A stretch of 64,000 bases of DNA. Source: Isoptericola halotolerans. GTDB taxonomy: Bacteria > Actinomycetota > Actinomycetes > Actinomycetales > Cellulomonadaceae. Made by a program: the position numbers and the translations under genes. The stretch spans positions 1 to 64,000 of the forward strand of contig NZ_PVTX01000010.1 in the NCBI RefSeq assembly GCF_003003075.1. The letters run 5' to 3'. Below are positions 41,921 to 51,593 of this stretch, piece after piece. The notes beneath the pieces are model-generated. The model ran no database searches, was not told the DNA's origin, and saw only the letters and a program-made list of their open reading frames with translations. Each line of letters opens with the position of its first letter. The stretch's first letter is position 1.

Positions 41921-43828
41921 GTGGCCAACTCCAGCACGCAGCGATCGCGTCCCGTACGCACGCTCGTGGTCTTCGCGATCCTGTCCATGGTGGTGCCGTT
42001 CGCGGCGTTGCTCGCCGGGGTCTACCTCGAGCCCAAGACCGACGAGAACCCCGGGGGCGCCAGCCTGGCCCCGGGCCTTGCCCTCGACCTGCAGGGCGGC
42101 ACCCAGATCATCCTGACGCCGGTCTCGACCGACGGCTCGGAGATCACGGACGAGTCGATCAACGAGTCGATCAACGTCATCCGCCAGCGGATCGACTCCT
42201 CGGGTGTCGCCGAGGCCGAGATCGCGAACCAGGGTGGCGAGAACATCGTCGTCGGGATCCCCGGCGAGGTGGACCAGGCCACGATCGACCTGGTGTCGCA
42301 ACCCGCGCAGATGCGGTTCCGTCCGGTGCTGACCTACGAGATGGGTCTGCCGGCTGAAGAGGCCCCCGCGGACGAGTCCGCGGAGGAGGGCTCCGAGGAA
42401 GAGGCCACCGAGGACTCCGGCGACGTCGACGCCCGGATCGCCGAGGAGGCGGCCGAGGTCGAGCCGACGGACCCCTCGGACCTCGCGCAGATCACCCCTG
42501 CGGTGCAGGAGAAGTTCGACGCCCTGGACTGCACCGACCCGAACAACCTTGTGGGCGGGGGCGGTGACGACCCCGACCTCGTGCTGGTCACGTGCGCCAA
42601 CGACGGCAGCATGCTGAAGTACATCCTGGGGCCGATGGAGGTCGACGGGACGCACGTCACCACGGCCAGCTCCGGCCTGGTGCCCGGCCCCAACGGCTCC
42701 GTCACCAACGAGTGGGGCGTCTTCATCGAGATGGACGCCGAGGGGACCGAGCAGTTCCGCGAGACGACGGAGCGCCTCCAGGGCCTCGAGCCGCCGCGCA
42801 ACCAGTTCGGCATCGTCCTGGACGGCCTGGTCATCTCCGCGCCGTCGCTGGACCCCGGGGTCATCATCTCCGACGGGCGTCCGCAGATCTCCGGCAACTT
42901 CACGCGGGACTCGGCGGCCACGCTGGCCAACCAGCTGAGCTTCGGCTCCTTGCCCATCAACTACGAGGTGCAGAGCCAGGAGACCATCTCGGCCACCCTG
43001 GGGTCGGAGCAGCTGCGCAACGGCCTGCTCGCCGGTCTGGTCGGCATGGCGCTGGTCGTCGTGTACTCGCTCTTCCAGTACCGCACGCTCGGCCTGGTGA
43101 CCGTGGGCTCGCTGCTCGTGGCCGGTGTCATCACGTACCTGTCGATCGCGCTGCTGTCCTGGGGGATGGGCTACCGGCTGTCGCTGGCCGGCGTCGCCGG
43201 CCTCATCGTCGCGATCGGCTTCACGGCGGACTCGTTCATCGTGTACTTCGAGCGCATCCGTGACGAGGTGCGGGACGGACGATCGATGCCGATGGCCGTC
43301 GAACGCGGCTGGCGCCGCGCGAAGCGCACCGTCCTCGCGGCCAAGTCGGTCACCCTGATCTCGGCGATCGTGCTCTACTTCCTGGCGGTCGGCGGCGTCC
43401 AGGGCTTCGCCTTCACGCTGGGCCTGACGACGATCATCGACATCGCCGTGGTCTTCTGGTTCACCCACCCGATGCTGCAGCTGCTGACCAAGGTGCCGTT
43501 CTTCCGGGACGGCCACGCCTGGTCGGGTCTCTCCCCGGAGCGGCTCCGGGCCACCGGTCCGCGATACGTCGGTGCCGGGAAGGTGTCGACGCCCGCGCCT
43601 GCCGGTGCTCCGGCAGCCGACGAGCCGGCACCGGAACCGGCCCTGGCCGGCGCCCGCGCCGGTGTCGCGCCCACGACCGACGCCTCCGGGCGTCGTCTGA
43701 CGATCGCGGAGCGCCGCGCCGCCGAGCGCCGGGCCGCCGCCGGACCCGGTGACGGGCCACCGGACGACGCCCCAGGCTCGCCACGCACCGACGACGCCGG
43801 CTCCGGCGAGAACGAGGAGAACCGCTGA
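41921..43828 (+). CDS. secD: Protein translocase subunit SecD
   Basis: SecD pulls exported proteins on the outer face using the proton motive force. The 635-aa protein has a first helix (VVFAILSMVVPFAALLAGVY), the periplasmic P1 head (ALDLQGGTQIILTPV, INVIRQRIDSSGVAEAEI) and five C-terminal helices (EQLRNGLLAGLVGMALVVVY, VAGLIVAIGFTADSFIVYFE). In P1 an acidic insertion of about 50 residues (ADESAEEGSEEEATEDSG) is seen, and the C-terminus has an extended Ala/Pro-rich cytosolic tail. GTG 41921. Its stop overlaps the secF start by one base. Confidence 0.95.
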   Translation: MANSSTQRSRPVRTLVVFAILSMVVPFAALLAGVYLEPKTDENPGGASLAPGLALDLQGGTQIILTPVSTDGSEITDESINESINVIRQRIDSSGVAEAEIANQGGENIVVGIPGEVDQATIDLVSQPAQMRFRPVLTYEMGLPAEEAPADESAEEGSEEEATEDSGDVDARIAEEAAEVEPTDPSDLAQITPAVQEKFDALDCTDPNNLVGGGGDDPDLVLVTCANDGSMLKYILGPMEVDGTHVTTASSGLVPGPNGSVTNEWGVFIEMDAEGTEQFRETTERLQGLEPPRNQFGIVLDGLVISAPSLDPGVIISDGRPQISGNFTRDSAATLANQLSFGSLPINYEVQSQETISATLGSEQLRNGLLAGLVGMALVVVYSLFQYRTLGLVTVGSLLVAGVITYLSIALLSWGMGYRLSLAGVAGLIVAIGFTADSFIVYFERIRDEVRDGRSMPMAVERGWRRAKRTVLAAKSVTLISAIVLYFLAVGGVQGFAFTLGLTTIIDIAVVFWFTHPMLQLLTKVPFFRDGHAWSGLSPERLRATGPRYVGAGKVSTPAPAGAPAADEPAPEPALAGARAGVAPTTDASGRRLTIAERRAAERRAAAGPGDGPPDDAPGSPRTDDAGSGENEENR

Positions 43829-44922
43829 TGGCCGGCAGCATGACCTTCGCCCAGTGGGGCAACGACCTGTACACGGGTCGTCGTTCCTACCCGATCATCG
43901 CCCAGCGCAAGATCTGGTTCTCGATCGTCGCGGTCCTCGGGCTCGCGTCGATCGTGATCCTCGTCGTCAAGCCGCTCGTGCTCGGGATCGACTTCCGCGG
44001 CGGCACCGAGTTCACGGTGAACGAGGTGAGCTCGACCGAGCAGTCCCTGGCCATCGACGCGGTGCACGAGGTCCTGCCCGAGGACGAGCCGCGCGTCGCC
44101 GTCGTGGGCGGCAGCGCGGTACGTGTCCAGACCGAGATCGTGGAGGACGCCGAGGCGGCCGCCATCACCGAGGCCCTCGCGCAGGCCTACGAGGTCGACA
44201 CGGCCGACGTCGACCAGTCGTTCGTCGGCCCGACGTGGGGCGAGGCGGTCTCCGAGCGTGCGCTGTGGGGCGTCGTCGTCTTCGTCCTGCTCGCGGCCGC
44301 CTTCATGGCGGTCTACTTCCGGGCCTGGCGGATGTCCGTCGCCGGCATCCTCGCGATGCTGTCCGACCTCCTGATCTCCGCCGGGGTCTACGCCCTGGTC
44401 GGCTGGGAGGTCACGCCGTCCACGATCATCGGCTTCCTGACCATCCTCGGCTTCTCGCTGTACGACAAGATGGTCGTGTTCGACAAGGTGCGCGAGAACA
44501 CCACCGGCGTCCTCGACCAGTCGCGCAACACCTACGCCGAGCGTGCCAACCTGGCGGTGAACCAGACGCTCGTCCGGTCGATCAACACCTCGGTGGTCGC
44601 TCTGCTCCCCGTCGCCGGCATCCTCTTCCTGGGTGCGCTCTGGCTGGGCGCCGGGACGCTGCGCGACCTCTCGCTCTCGCTGTTCGTCGGCATCGCCGTG
44701 GGCGCCGCGTCGTCGATCTTCCTGGCGACGCCGCTCGACGTGGCGCTGCGCGAGCGTGAGCCCAAGTACCGCGAGCACACCGAACGCGTGCTCGCGGAGC
44801 GCCGGGCGCTGGCCGCCGGCGGCGGCCAGGAGGCTGAGCTCGCGGCCGCGGCCGCCGGTCGGTCGCAGCTCATACCGGGCCACCACCAGGGCAACGCGGC
44901 ACAGCCGCGGCGCAAGCGGTGA
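43828..44922 (+). CDS. secF: Protein translocase subunit SecF
   Basis: SecF pairs with SecD. The 364-aa protein has a first helix (IWFSIVAVLGLASIVILVVK), the family motif LGIDFRGGTEFTV, a short extracytoplasmic domain and five helices (GVVVFVLLAAAFMAVYFRAW, IIGFLTILGFSLYDKMVVFD). The C-terminal tail is basic. ATG 43828 overlaps the secD stop (TGATG), so the two are coupled. Confidence 0.95.
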   Translation: MAGSMTFAQWGNDLYTGRRSYPIIAQRKIWFSIVAVLGLASIVILVVKPLVLGIDFRGGTEFTVNEVSSTEQSLAIDAVHEVLPEDEPRVAVVGGSAVRVQTEIVEDAEAAAITEALAQAYEVDTADVDQSFVGPTWGEAVSERALWGVVVFVLLAAAFMAVYFRAWRMSVAGILAMLSDLLISAGVYALVGWEVTPSTIIGFLTILGFSLYDKMVVFDKVRENTTGVLDQSRNTYAERANLAVNQTLVRSINTSVVALLPVAGILFLGALWLGAGTLRDLSLSLFVGIAVGAASSIFLATPLDVALREREPKYREHTERVLAERRALAAGGGQEAELAAAAAGRSQLIPGHHQGNAAQPRRKR

Positions 44923-44932
44923 CGGGACCACG

Positions 44933-45508
44933 TTGACCGACGACATCTCGCTGGTCGCCCTGGCCGGGCTGGGCCCGGCCAGGGCTGCCGAGGTCCGTGC
45001 GCTGATCCATGACGTGCCGGACTACCCGCACCCGCCCGTGGTCTTCCGGGACATCACCCCGCTGCTCGCGGACGGGCCGGCGCTGGCCGACGTGATCGAG
45101 GCCTTCGCCGCTGTCGTCGCCTCGCACGACGGCGTCGACGTCGTGGCCGGCATGGAGGCGCGCGGCTTCCTGCTCGGGGCGCCGCTCGCGACCCGGCTGG
45201 GCGTGGGGTTCCTCCCGCTGCGCAAGGCCGGCAAGCTGCCACCGCCGGTCGAGCGGGTCGACTACGAGCTCGAGTACGGCTCCGCGTCCATCGAGCTCCG
45301 GTCGGGAACACTCCGGCCCGGCGCACGTGTTCTCCTGGTGGACGACGTCCTCGCGACGGGCGGCACGGCGCGCGCTGCGGCGGCGCTGGTGGAACGCTGC
45401 GGGGGAGTGGTCGCCGGTCTGGCGTTCCTGCTCGAGCTCGCCGGACTGGGCGGACGCGACAGGCTCGCCGGAAGGACGGTCGACACCCTGCTCCGGGCAG
45501 GGTCGTAG
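44933..45508 (+). CDS. apt: Adenine phosphoribosyltransferase
   Basis: Salvages adenine to AMP with PRPP. The 191-aa protein has the adenine-hood start ([20 protein letters not shown]), [20 protein letters not shown] and the PRPP loop [20 protein letters not shown]. The start is taken as TTG 44933, since no ATG or GTG occurs in frame before the conserved core; the ribosome binding site is weak. It sits between secF and rel, as in most actinobacteria. Its stop overlaps a -10 box for the rel gene. Confidence 0.92.
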   Translation: MTDDISLVALAGLGPARAAEVRALIHDVPDYPHPPVVFRDITPLLADGPALADVIEAFAAVVASHDGVDVVAGMEARGFLLGAPLATRLGVGFLPLRKAGKLPPPVERVDYELEYGSASIELRSGTLRPGARVLLVDDVLATGGTARAAAALVERCGGVVAGLAFLLELAGLGGRDRLAGRTVDTLLRAGS

Positions 45509-45511
45509 ACT
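45506..45511 (+). promoter_or_regulatory. -10 box (TAGACT) for rel
   Basis: TAGACT overlaps the TAG stop of apt. It would give a leader of about 41 bases ending in AAGGAGGT (45547-45554), a full Shine-Dalgarno sequence before GTG 45559. Confidence 0.4.
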
Positions 45512-45558
45512 TGCCGTCCCGGACGTCGCCCGCACGACGCTGGTCGAAGGAGGTGCCC

Positions 45559-47901
45559 GTGAGCGACGAGACGCAGGTCCGACGCAGCACGGACGCGCCC
45601 CGGCCGTCCGGCGGGAGCCGCGTACGCAACCGGTTGGTCCGCCTCGGTGTGCGGGGCGCCCCCGCGAACACGCCGGCACTGGAACCGCTGCTGCAGGCGG
45701 TCCGCACCAACCACCCCAAGAGCGACCTCGGCGTCCTCGAACGCGCCTACGCGACCGCCGAACGTGCTCACCGGGGCCAGCAGCGCAAGTCCGGCGACCC
45801 GTACATCACGCACCCCGTCGCGGTGTCGACGATCCTCGCCGAGCTCGGCTTCGACGGTGCGACGCTCGCGGCCGCGCTGCTGCACGACACGGTCGAGGAC
45901 ACCGAGTACTCGCTCGAGGACCTCACGCGGGACTTCGGCAGCGAGATCGCGATGCTGGTCGACGGCGTCACCAAGCTCGACAAGGTGACCTACGGCGACG
46001 CCGCGCAGGCCGAGACCGTGCGCAAGATGGTCGTCGCGATGGCCAAGGACATCCGGGTGCTGGTGATCAAGCTCGCGGACCGCCTGCACAACGCCCGCAC
46101 CTGGAAGTACGTGTCCGGGTCGTCGGCGTCGCGCAAGGCTCGCGAGACCCTCGAGATCTATGCGCCCCTGGCGCACCGCCTCGGGATGAACACCATCAAG
46201 TGGGAGCTGGAGGACCTGTCCTTCCAGACCCTCTACCCGAAGGTGTACGACGAGATCGTGCACCTGGTGGCCGAGCGTGCCCCGGCCCGCGAGGAGTACC
46301 TCGGGGTGGTGCGCGAGCAGATCTCCGCGGACCTGCGCGGTGCCAAGATCCGGGCGACGGTCACGGGCCGCCCCAAGCACTACTACTCGATCTACCAGAA
46401 GATGATCGTGCGAGGGCACGACTTCGCGGAGATCTACGACCTGGTCGGCACCCGCGTCCTGGTGGACTCGGTCCGCGACTGCTACGCGGCTCTGGGAGCC
46501 CTGCACGCGCGATGGAACCCGGTCCCCGGCCGGTTCAAGGACTACATCGCGATGCCGAAGTTCAACATGTACCAGTCGCTGCACACCACGGTGGTGGGGC
46601 CGGGCGGCAAGCCGGTCGAGATCCAGATCCGCACGCACGACATGCACCGACGCGCCGAGTACGGCGTCGCCGCGCACTGGAAGTACAAGGAGTCCGCCCG
46701 TGCCGCCAAGGGCGGGACCAAGGACCCGCGGGCGAACGACATGGCCTGGCTGCGCCAGCTCGTCGACTGGCAGCGGGAGACGGCGGACCCGGGCGAGTTC
46801 CTCGACTCGCTGCGGTACGAGATCGGTGCCGCCGAGGTGTACGTCTTCACCCCGAAGGGCGAGGTCATGGCCCTTCCCGCGGGTGCGACCCCGGTCGACT
46901 TCGCGTACTCCGTGCACACCGAGGTGGGGCACCGCACGATGGGTGCCCGGGTCAACGGGCGGCTCGTCCCGCTCGACTCGCCGCTGCAGAACGGCGACGT
47001 GGTCGAGGTCCTCACCTCGAAGGCCGACACGGCCGGTCCGTCGCAGGACTGGCTCGCCTTCGTGAAGTCGGGCCGTGCCCGGAACAAGATCCGCCAGTGG
47101 TTCACCAAGGAGCGTCGCGAGGAAGCGGTCGAGCGCGGCAAGGACGCGATCACCAAGGCGATGCGCAAGCAGAACCTGCCGATCCAGCGGCTGCTGACCC
47201 ACGAAACCCTGGTGGGACTGGCGAACGAGCTGCGGTACGCGGACGTCACGGCGCTCTACGCGGCGGTCGGGGAGAACAACGTCTCCGCGCAGCACGTCGT
47301 CGAGTCGCTGGTGAAGTCGCTCGGCGGCGAGGACGGCACGGCGGAGGACACCGCCGAGGTCGCCCGGCCCGGCCAGCCGACCCGGCGGTCCCGCTCGACC
47401 GGTGACCCCGGGGTCGCCGTGAAGGGCGTCGACGACATCTGGGTCAAGCTCGCCAAGTGCTGCACGCCGGTGCCCGGCGACGAGATCGTCGGCTTCGTGA
47501 CGCGGGGAGCCGGCGTCAGCGTCCACCGTGCGGACTGCGCCAACGTCCTCCAGCTGCGCTCCCAGCCCGAGCGGCTCGTCGACGTCGCGTGGACCACCGG
47601 TGCGAACACGATGTTCCTCGTCCAGATCCAGGTCGAGGCGCTCGACCGGTCCCGGCTCCTGTCCGACGTGACACGGGTGCTGTCGGACCACCACGTCAAC
47701 ATCCTGTCGGCCACCGTGTCGACGTCGACGGACCGGATCGCCATCTCGCGTTTCGTCTTCGAGATGGCGGAGCCCGCCCACCTGCAGCAGGTCCTGGCCG
47801 CGGCGCGCAAGATCGACGGCGTCTTCGACGTCTACCGCATCACCGGCACCAAGGCCGCCGACGTCGGGTCGGACGCCCCGGAGGCTCCGGCCGACGCCTG
47901 A
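45559..47901 (+). CDS. rel: Bifunctional (p)ppGpp synthetase/hydrolase
   Basis: The stringent-response enzyme, 780 aa. The hydrolase HD domain has YITHPVAVS (His85) and [12 protein letters not shown] (His109-Asp110). The synthetase domain has [40 protein letters not shown] and [23 protein letters not shown] follows ([20 protein letters not shown]), then a zinc-finger/helical part ([20 protein letters not shown]) and an ACT domain at the end. Both active sites look intact. GTG 45559 has AAGGAGGT in ideal position; the upstream in-frame ATG 45511 is rejected. Confidence 0.96.
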   Translation: MSDETQVRRSTDAPRPSGGSRVRNRLVRLGVRGAPANTPALEPLLQAVRTNHPKSDLGVLERAYATAERAHRGQQRKSGDPYITHPVAVSTILAELGFDGATLAAALLHDTVEDTEYSLEDLTRDFGSEIAMLVDGVTKLDKVTYGDAAQAETVRKMVVAMAKDIRVLVIKLADRLHNARTWKYVSGSSASRKARETLEIYAPLAHRLGMNTIKWELEDLSFQTLYPKVYDEIVHLVAERAPAREEYLGVVREQISADLRGAKIRATVTGRPKHYYSIYQKMIVRGHDFAEIYDLVGTRVLVDSVRDCYAALGALHARWNPVPGRFKDYIAMPKFNMYQSLHTTVVGPGGKPVEIQIRTHDMHRRAEYGVAAHWKYKESARAAKGGTKDPRANDMAWLRQLVDWQRETADPGEFLDSLRYEIGAAEVYVFTPKGEVMALPAGATPVDFAYSVHTEVGHRTMGARVNGRLVPLDSPLQNGDVVEVLTSKADTAGPSQDWLAFVKSGRARNKIRQWFTKERREEAVERGKDAITKAMRKQNLPIQRLLTHETLVGLANELRYADVTALYAAVGENNVSAQHVVESLVKSLGGEDGTAEDTAEVARPGQPTRRSRSTGDPGVAVKGVDDIWVKLAKCCTPVPGDEIVGFVTRGAGVSVHRADCANVLQLRSQPERLVDVAWTTGANTMFLVQIQVEALDRSRLLSDVTRVLSDHHVNILSATVSTSTDRIAISRFVFEMAEPAHLQQVLAAARKIDGVFDVYRITGTKAADVGSDAPEAPADA

Positions 47902-47929
47902 ACCCCGCGCACCCGACGCGCCCACGGCG

Positions 47930-47935
47930 TAGGTT
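47930..47935 (+). promoter_or_regulatory. -10 box (TAGGTT) for leaderless DNA ligase gene
   Basis: TAGGTT is followed by 7 bases and then ATG 47943, with no Shine-Dalgarno sequence. This is the spacing of leaderless actinobacterial promoters. Confidence 0.55.
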
Positions 47936-47942
47936 CGCCCTC

Positions 47943-49115
47943 ATGGACCTTCCCCTGGACGCACCGATCCGGCCCATGCTCGCTCGCTCGGTCGCGACGG
48001 TTCCCGATCAGCCCGACGACGGCGCCCGCTGGGTGTACGAACCCAAGTGGGACGGCTTCCGCGCCATCGTCTACCGCGACGGCGACGAGGTCCGCATCGA
48101 CTCGCGCGGGGCGAAGCCCATGGACCGCTACTTCCCCGAGGTCGTCGAGGCCGTGCGCGCCGAGCTGCCGCCGCGCTGCGTCGTCGACGGAGAGATCGTC
48201 GTGGCTCGCCCTCCCGGCGGTCATGACGGCGTCGCTCGGCTGGACTTCGACACGCTCAGCCAGCGCATCCATCCGGCGGAGTCGCGGGTGCGTCTGCTCG
48301 CCGAGTCGGTGCCCGCGAGCATGGTGGTGTTCGACCTGCTCGCCGTGGGCGACGAGGACCTGTCGACGTCGCCGCTGTCAGAGCGCCTCGCGCGGCTGGA
48401 CGCGCTGGGGCTGGGCGGCCCGCAGGTGCATGCCACGCCTCGGACGACGGACGCCGAGACCGCTCGAGGATGGCTGGAGACGTTCGAGGGCGCCGGGCTG
48501 GACGGTGTCGTCGCCAAGCGGGACGACGGCGCGTACGAGCCGAACAAGCGTGGTTGGCTCAAGATCAAGCACGCCCGGACCGCGGACGTCGTGCTGGCCG
48601 GGCTGCGTGAGCACAAGACGTCGACGCCGGGGCGGCCGCTCGTGGGCTCGCTGCTCCTCGGGCTGTACGGGGACCACCCCGACGGTGGCGGGCACGGCCC
48701 CACGCTGCAGTTCGTGGGGGTGGCAGCGTCCTTCTCGGCCGCTCGCCGTGCCGCGCTGTACGACGAGCTCGCGCCGTTGCGCGTCGAGCCGGGGTCGCCG
48801 GAGGCTGCGGAGCACCCGTGGGCGGACTGGCAGGACCCTGCCGTCTCGGAAGGCGGCGCGGGACGGCGACGGCCGGGCGCGCAGTCGCGGTGGAGCGCGG
48901 GCAAGGACCTGTCCTTCACCCCGCTGCGGGTCGAGCGTGTCCTGGAGGTCGGCTACGACCACATGGAGGGCACCCGGTTCCGCCACACCGCACAGTTCAA
49001 GCGCTGGCGGCCCGACCGCGACCCCGCCAGCTGCACGTACGACCAGCTCGCCGAACCGGTGGGCTACGACCTGGCCGGTCTGCTGCCGGGTGCTCCGGGT
49101 ACCACGGCGCGATGA
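47943..49115 (+). CDS. ATP-dependent DNA ligase (LigC-type)
   Basis: A 390-aa ligase with the adenylation motif I YEPKWDGFRA (Lys35), motif III SMVVFDLLAVGDED, motif IV GLDGVVAKRDDGAYEP, motif V WLKIKHARTADVV and a C-terminal OB domain (LEVGYDHMEGTRFRHTAQF). It lacks fused polymerase and nuclease domains, so it is LigC-like (compare Rv3731) rather than full LigD. The LigD-type polymerase gene at 49736-50815 lies close by on the other strand. In mycobacteria the corresponding pair acts in alternative end-joining or gap repair. No Ku gene is in this window. Confidence 0.93.
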   Translation: MDLPLDAPIRPMLARSVATVPDQPDDGARWVYEPKWDGFRAIVYRDGDEVRIDSRGAKPMDRYFPEVVEAVRAELPPRCVVDGEIVVARPPGGHDGVARLDFDTLSQRIHPAESRVRLLAESVPASMVVFDLLAVGDEDLSTSPLSERLARLDALGLGGPQVHATPRTTDAETARGWLETFEGAGLDGVVAKRDDGAYEPNKRGWLKIKHARTADVVLAGLREHKTSTPGRPLVGSLLLGLYGDHPDGGGHGPTLQFVGVAASFSAARRAALYDELAPLRVEPGSPEAAEHPWADWQDPAVSEGGAGRRRPGAQSRWSAGKDLSFTPLRVERVLEVGYDHMEGTRFRHTAQFKRWRPDRDPASCTYDQLAEPVGYDLAGLLPGAPGTTAR

Positions 49116-49144
49116 GTCTCGGGGGCCGAGGCGGTCGCTAGAGC

Positions 49145-49702
49145 ATGGGAACACTGAGATTCGGGATGATCTCCTGCTCGCTCGACGGCTTCGTCAACGA
49201 CGGGGACGGAGAGATCGGGTGGACGGCGCCCAGCGATGACAGGCACCAGTTCATCAACGGTCGCGTGCGTGACGTCAGCGTCTTCGTGACGGGCCGGCGC
49301 ATGTACGAGATGCTGCGGGTGTGGGAGGACTGGCCGCCCGGCCGGCAGGTCGAGGACGAGTTCGCCGCGTTGTGGGCGCGGGCGGACAAGATCGTCTGTT
49401 CGGACGGGCTCGGCCCGGTGGACGCACCGCGCACCACTGTCGAGCGGCGGCTGACCCTGGACCGGTTGGACGAGATCGTGGCGCAGACCGACGGCGTCGT
49501 GGAGATCTCCGGTCCGACGACCGCTGCCGGAGCGCTCCGGGCCGGTCGCGTCGACGAGATCGACCTCTTCGTCCTGCCCCGGGTGGTCGGCGAGGGCCGG
49601 CGGGCGTTGCCGCAGGATATGCGGGCCACGCTGGAGCTGAGGGAGAGCCGGACCTTCAGCAACGGAGCGGTGTACCTGTCGTACGGGCGCCCCGGTGCCT
49701 GA
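49145..49702 (+). CDS. Dihydrofolate reductase-like (RibD C-terminal domain) protein
   Basis: A 185-aa protein of the DHFR/RibD-C reductase superfamily. LRFGMISCSLDGFVNDGDG at the start, VFVTGRRMYEMLRVWEDW and DEIDLFVLPRVVGEGRRALP are the family landmarks. It probably binds NADPH. Many members in actinobacteria have no known substrate. ATG 49145 has no strong ribosome binding site. It ends convergent with the LigD-type polymerase gene with 33 bases between. Confidence 0.9.
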   Translation: MGTLRFGMISCSLDGFVNDGDGEIGWTAPSDDRHQFINGRVRDVSVFVTGRRMYEMLRVWEDWPPGRQVEDEFAALWARADKIVCSDGLGPVDAPRTTVERRLTLDRLDEIVAQTDGVVEISGPTTAAGALRAGRVDEIDLFVLPRVVGEGRRALPQDMRATLELRESRTFSNGAVYLSYGRPGA

Positions 49703-49735
49703 GCACGCGGGTCTCTGCGGCCGCGGACGGCGCGG

Positions 49736-50815
49736 TCACTCGGCCGTGCGCTGCCGGTCCTTGGCGCGGCTCGGCTGCACCCGCTTGGGCTCGCCGGGCA
49801 TCTTCGGGTACTCGGGCGGGTAGGGCAGGTCGCCGAGCCCGTGCTCCTCCTCGTCCCGCCGCGCGAGCGCCAGGGCGGCGTCGAGCGAGCAGTCGAGCGT
49901 CGGGTCCCGATCGGCGCGCAGCGAGGCGAACAGGTCGCCACGCTCGGCGAGCCGCGCGGGGACCGTCGCGACGGTGAAGTCGTCGGGGTGGACCTCGCCG
50001 ACCTCGTCCCACTCGAGCGGCGTCGAGACGGTGGCCCGGGGGTTGGGGCGGATCGAGTAGGCGGAGGCGATCGTCCGGTCGCGGGCCATCTGGTTGTAGT
50101 CGACGAAGATCTTCTGGCCGCGCTCCTCCTTCCACCACCGCGTGGTGACCTGGTCGGGCAGGCGCCGTTCCAGCTCTCGCCCGATCGCGATGGTCGCGCG
50201 ACGGGCCTGGACGAACGACCACTCGGGGGCGAGGGGCACGAACACGTGGATGCCACGGCCCCCGGACGTCTTCGGGTAGCCGACGAGGCCGAGCTCGTCG
50301 AGGAGCTCACGCAGGTGCGGCGCCACGGCGGCGGCGTCGTCGAAGGTGGTTCCGGTCTGCGGGTCGAGGTCGATGCGCAGCTGGTCGACGGCCTCGACGT
50401 CGTCCCGCCGCACGGGCCACGGGTGGAAGGTGAGTGTTCCCATCTGTGCGGCCCACACCACGACGGCCAGCTCGTGCGGGGCCACCTCGTCGGCGGTGCG
50501 TCCGCTGGGGAACGCGATGCGAGCGGTCTCCAGCCAGGGCGGTGCGCCCTTCGGGACGCGCTTCTGGTAGAAGGCGTCGCCGTGGCTGTCCGACCGGGTC
50601 GCCATGACGGCGCCCTCGAAGTATCCCTTCGGCCACCGCTCGAGCGTGGTGGGCCGGTGCAGCAGCGCACCCAGGATCCCGTCACCGACGCTGAGGAAGT
50701 ACTCGGCGACGTCCAGCTTGGTCAGTCCTGCCTCGGCGAAGACGACACGGTCCGGGCTGGAGATGCGGACGGAGCGTCCGCCGGCGTCGAGCTCGACGGC
50801 GTTCGAGGAGGCCAT
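49736..50815 (-). CDS. LigD-type DNA polymerase (primase-polymerase domain)
   Basis: A stand-alone archaeo-eukaryotic primase-like polymerase of 359 aa. The metal-binding DxD is RIDLDPQ (Asp149, Asp151). YPKTSGGRGIHVFVPLAPEW and IFVDYNQMARDRTIASAYSI are typical of the LigD polymerase domain. Such enzymes fill gaps and add ribonucleotides during non-homologous end joining. It lacks ligase and nuclease domains; the LigC-type ligase 0.6 kb away may be its partner. ATG 50815 follows TAGCGT by 6 bases without Shine-Dalgarno, so the mRNA may be leaderless. Confidence 0.94.
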   Translation of the reverse strand: MASSNAVELDAGGRSVRISSPDRVVFAEAGLTKLDVAEYFLSVGDGILGALLHRPTTLERWPKGYFEGAVMATRSDSHGDAFYQKRVPKGAPPWLETARIAFPSGRTADEVAPHELAVVVWAAQMGTLTFHPWPVRRDDVEAVDQLRIDLDPQTGTTFDDAAAVAPHLRELLDELGLVGYPKTSGGRGIHVFVPLAPEWSFVQARRATIAIGRELERRLPDQVTTRWWKEERGQKIFVDYNQMARDRTIASAYSIRPNPRATVSTPLEWDEVGEVHPDDFTVATVPARLAERGDLFASLRADRDPTLDCSLDAALALARRDEEEHGLGDLPYPPEYPKMPGEPKRVQPSRAKDRQRTAE

Positions 50816-50821
50816 GGGGTC

Positions 50822-50827
50822 ACGCTA
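50822..50827 (-). promoter_or_regulatory. -10 box (TAGCGT) for LigD-type polymerase gene
   Basis: On the minus strand TAGCGT, 6 bases before ATG 50815. It overlaps the TAG stop codon of the preceding gene (50825-50827). Confidence 0.5.
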
Positions 50828-51472
50828 CGCCGGGCCGTCGGGGAGCGCTGCCTCAGCCCCGACCTCAGCATCTGCCCGGGCGAGGGCGGCCTCGACCGCG
50901 TCCAGGTGCTCGCGTGCGCGGGGTCGGCCGACGGCGCGGGTGCGGCGCTCCAGCGAGCGGCGGGCCGCGGACGGCTCGGCTCCCGCATGACGCACGAGCG
51001 CCAGCACGGCCGGGACCGGGTCGGGGTCGTGCAGCACCAGCTCCACCACCGTGCGGTCCGGTGCCGTCACGGGCACCCTCGCCAGGTGGATCGTGTCGCC
51101 GTGCAGCAACGGGCCCTGCCACAGCCGGGCGCCGAGGGGACGGTCCGGCTGGTGACGTCCGGCCGGGTAGACGAGGTCGAGGCTCTGGGCGTCGTCGTAC
51201 CCGGCGTGGACCCAGGCGGCGGTCCGCCCGGTCACGACGGCACCGGTCGGGACCTCGTCCGCCAGCAACCCTGCCCGTGTCGCCGGGTCGACCGAGACGT
51301 CGGCCGGACAGGCCGCGTCACCGCGCACGACACGCAGCAACCCGTCACGCACGAGGGTCTGCCACGCGACGGTGCCCCCGACGTCGTCCGGCCGCAGGAC
51401 GTCGCGCGTCGCACGGACGGGTGTGAGCAGCGCGCGCAGCGGGCGGCCTGCGCGAGGGGTGAGCGTGGCCAC
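50825..51472 (-). CDS. AbiEi antitoxin-like DNA-binding protein
   Basis: A 215-aa protein. The N-terminal part (DVGGTVAWQTLVRDGLLRVV) is like a winged-helix "type IV toxin-antitoxin AbiEi" antitoxin domain; the middle (GAVVTGRTAAWVHAGYD, LDLVYPAGRHQPDRPLG) matches its C-terminal domain, and the end (LERRTRAVGRPRAREHLDAV) is helical and basic. No toxin (AbiEii nucleotidyltransferase) gene is adjacent, so it may be a solitary regulator of the common actinobacterial kind. GTG 51472 has GGGAGGT upstream. Confidence 0.7.
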   Translation of the reverse strand: MATLTPRAGRPLRALLTPVRATRDVLRPDDVGGTVAWQTLVRDGLLRVVRGDAACPADVSVDPATRAGLLADEVPTGAVVTGRTAAWVHAGYDDAQSLDLVYPAGRHQPDRPLGARLWQGPLLHGDTIHLARVPVTAPDRTVVELVLHDPDPVPAVLALVRHAGAEPSAARRSLERRTRAVGRPRAREHLDAVEAALARADAEVGAEAALPDGPA

Positions 51473-51498
51473 GAGGACCTCCCAGGAACGACGACGGC

Positions 51499-51535
51499 GG
51501 GGGACGCGGTGCGAACGTAGCGCACCGCGTCCCCC
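51499..51535. terminator. Perfect 15-bp hairpin after the DUF349 gene
   Basis: GGGGGACGCGGTGCG (51499-51513) pairs with CGCACCGCGTCCCCC (51521-51535) around AACGTAG. It stands 58 bases downstream of the DUF349 stop on the minus strand and just upstream of the AbiEi-like gene, so it should end the cyclophilin-DUF349 transcript. There is no U-tract. Confidence 0.7.
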
Positions 51536-51593
51536 GTCTGCCGTGCCGGAGCGCACCGCTGTGGACGACGGCGTCCACCACGGTGTGGAGCCG

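Noticed and set aside
40178-43516. An 1112-codon minus-strand frame across ruvB-yajC-secD
   Set aside because: Antisense shadow of four well-defined core genes; composition is Arg/Asp/Gly/Val-rich without domains.
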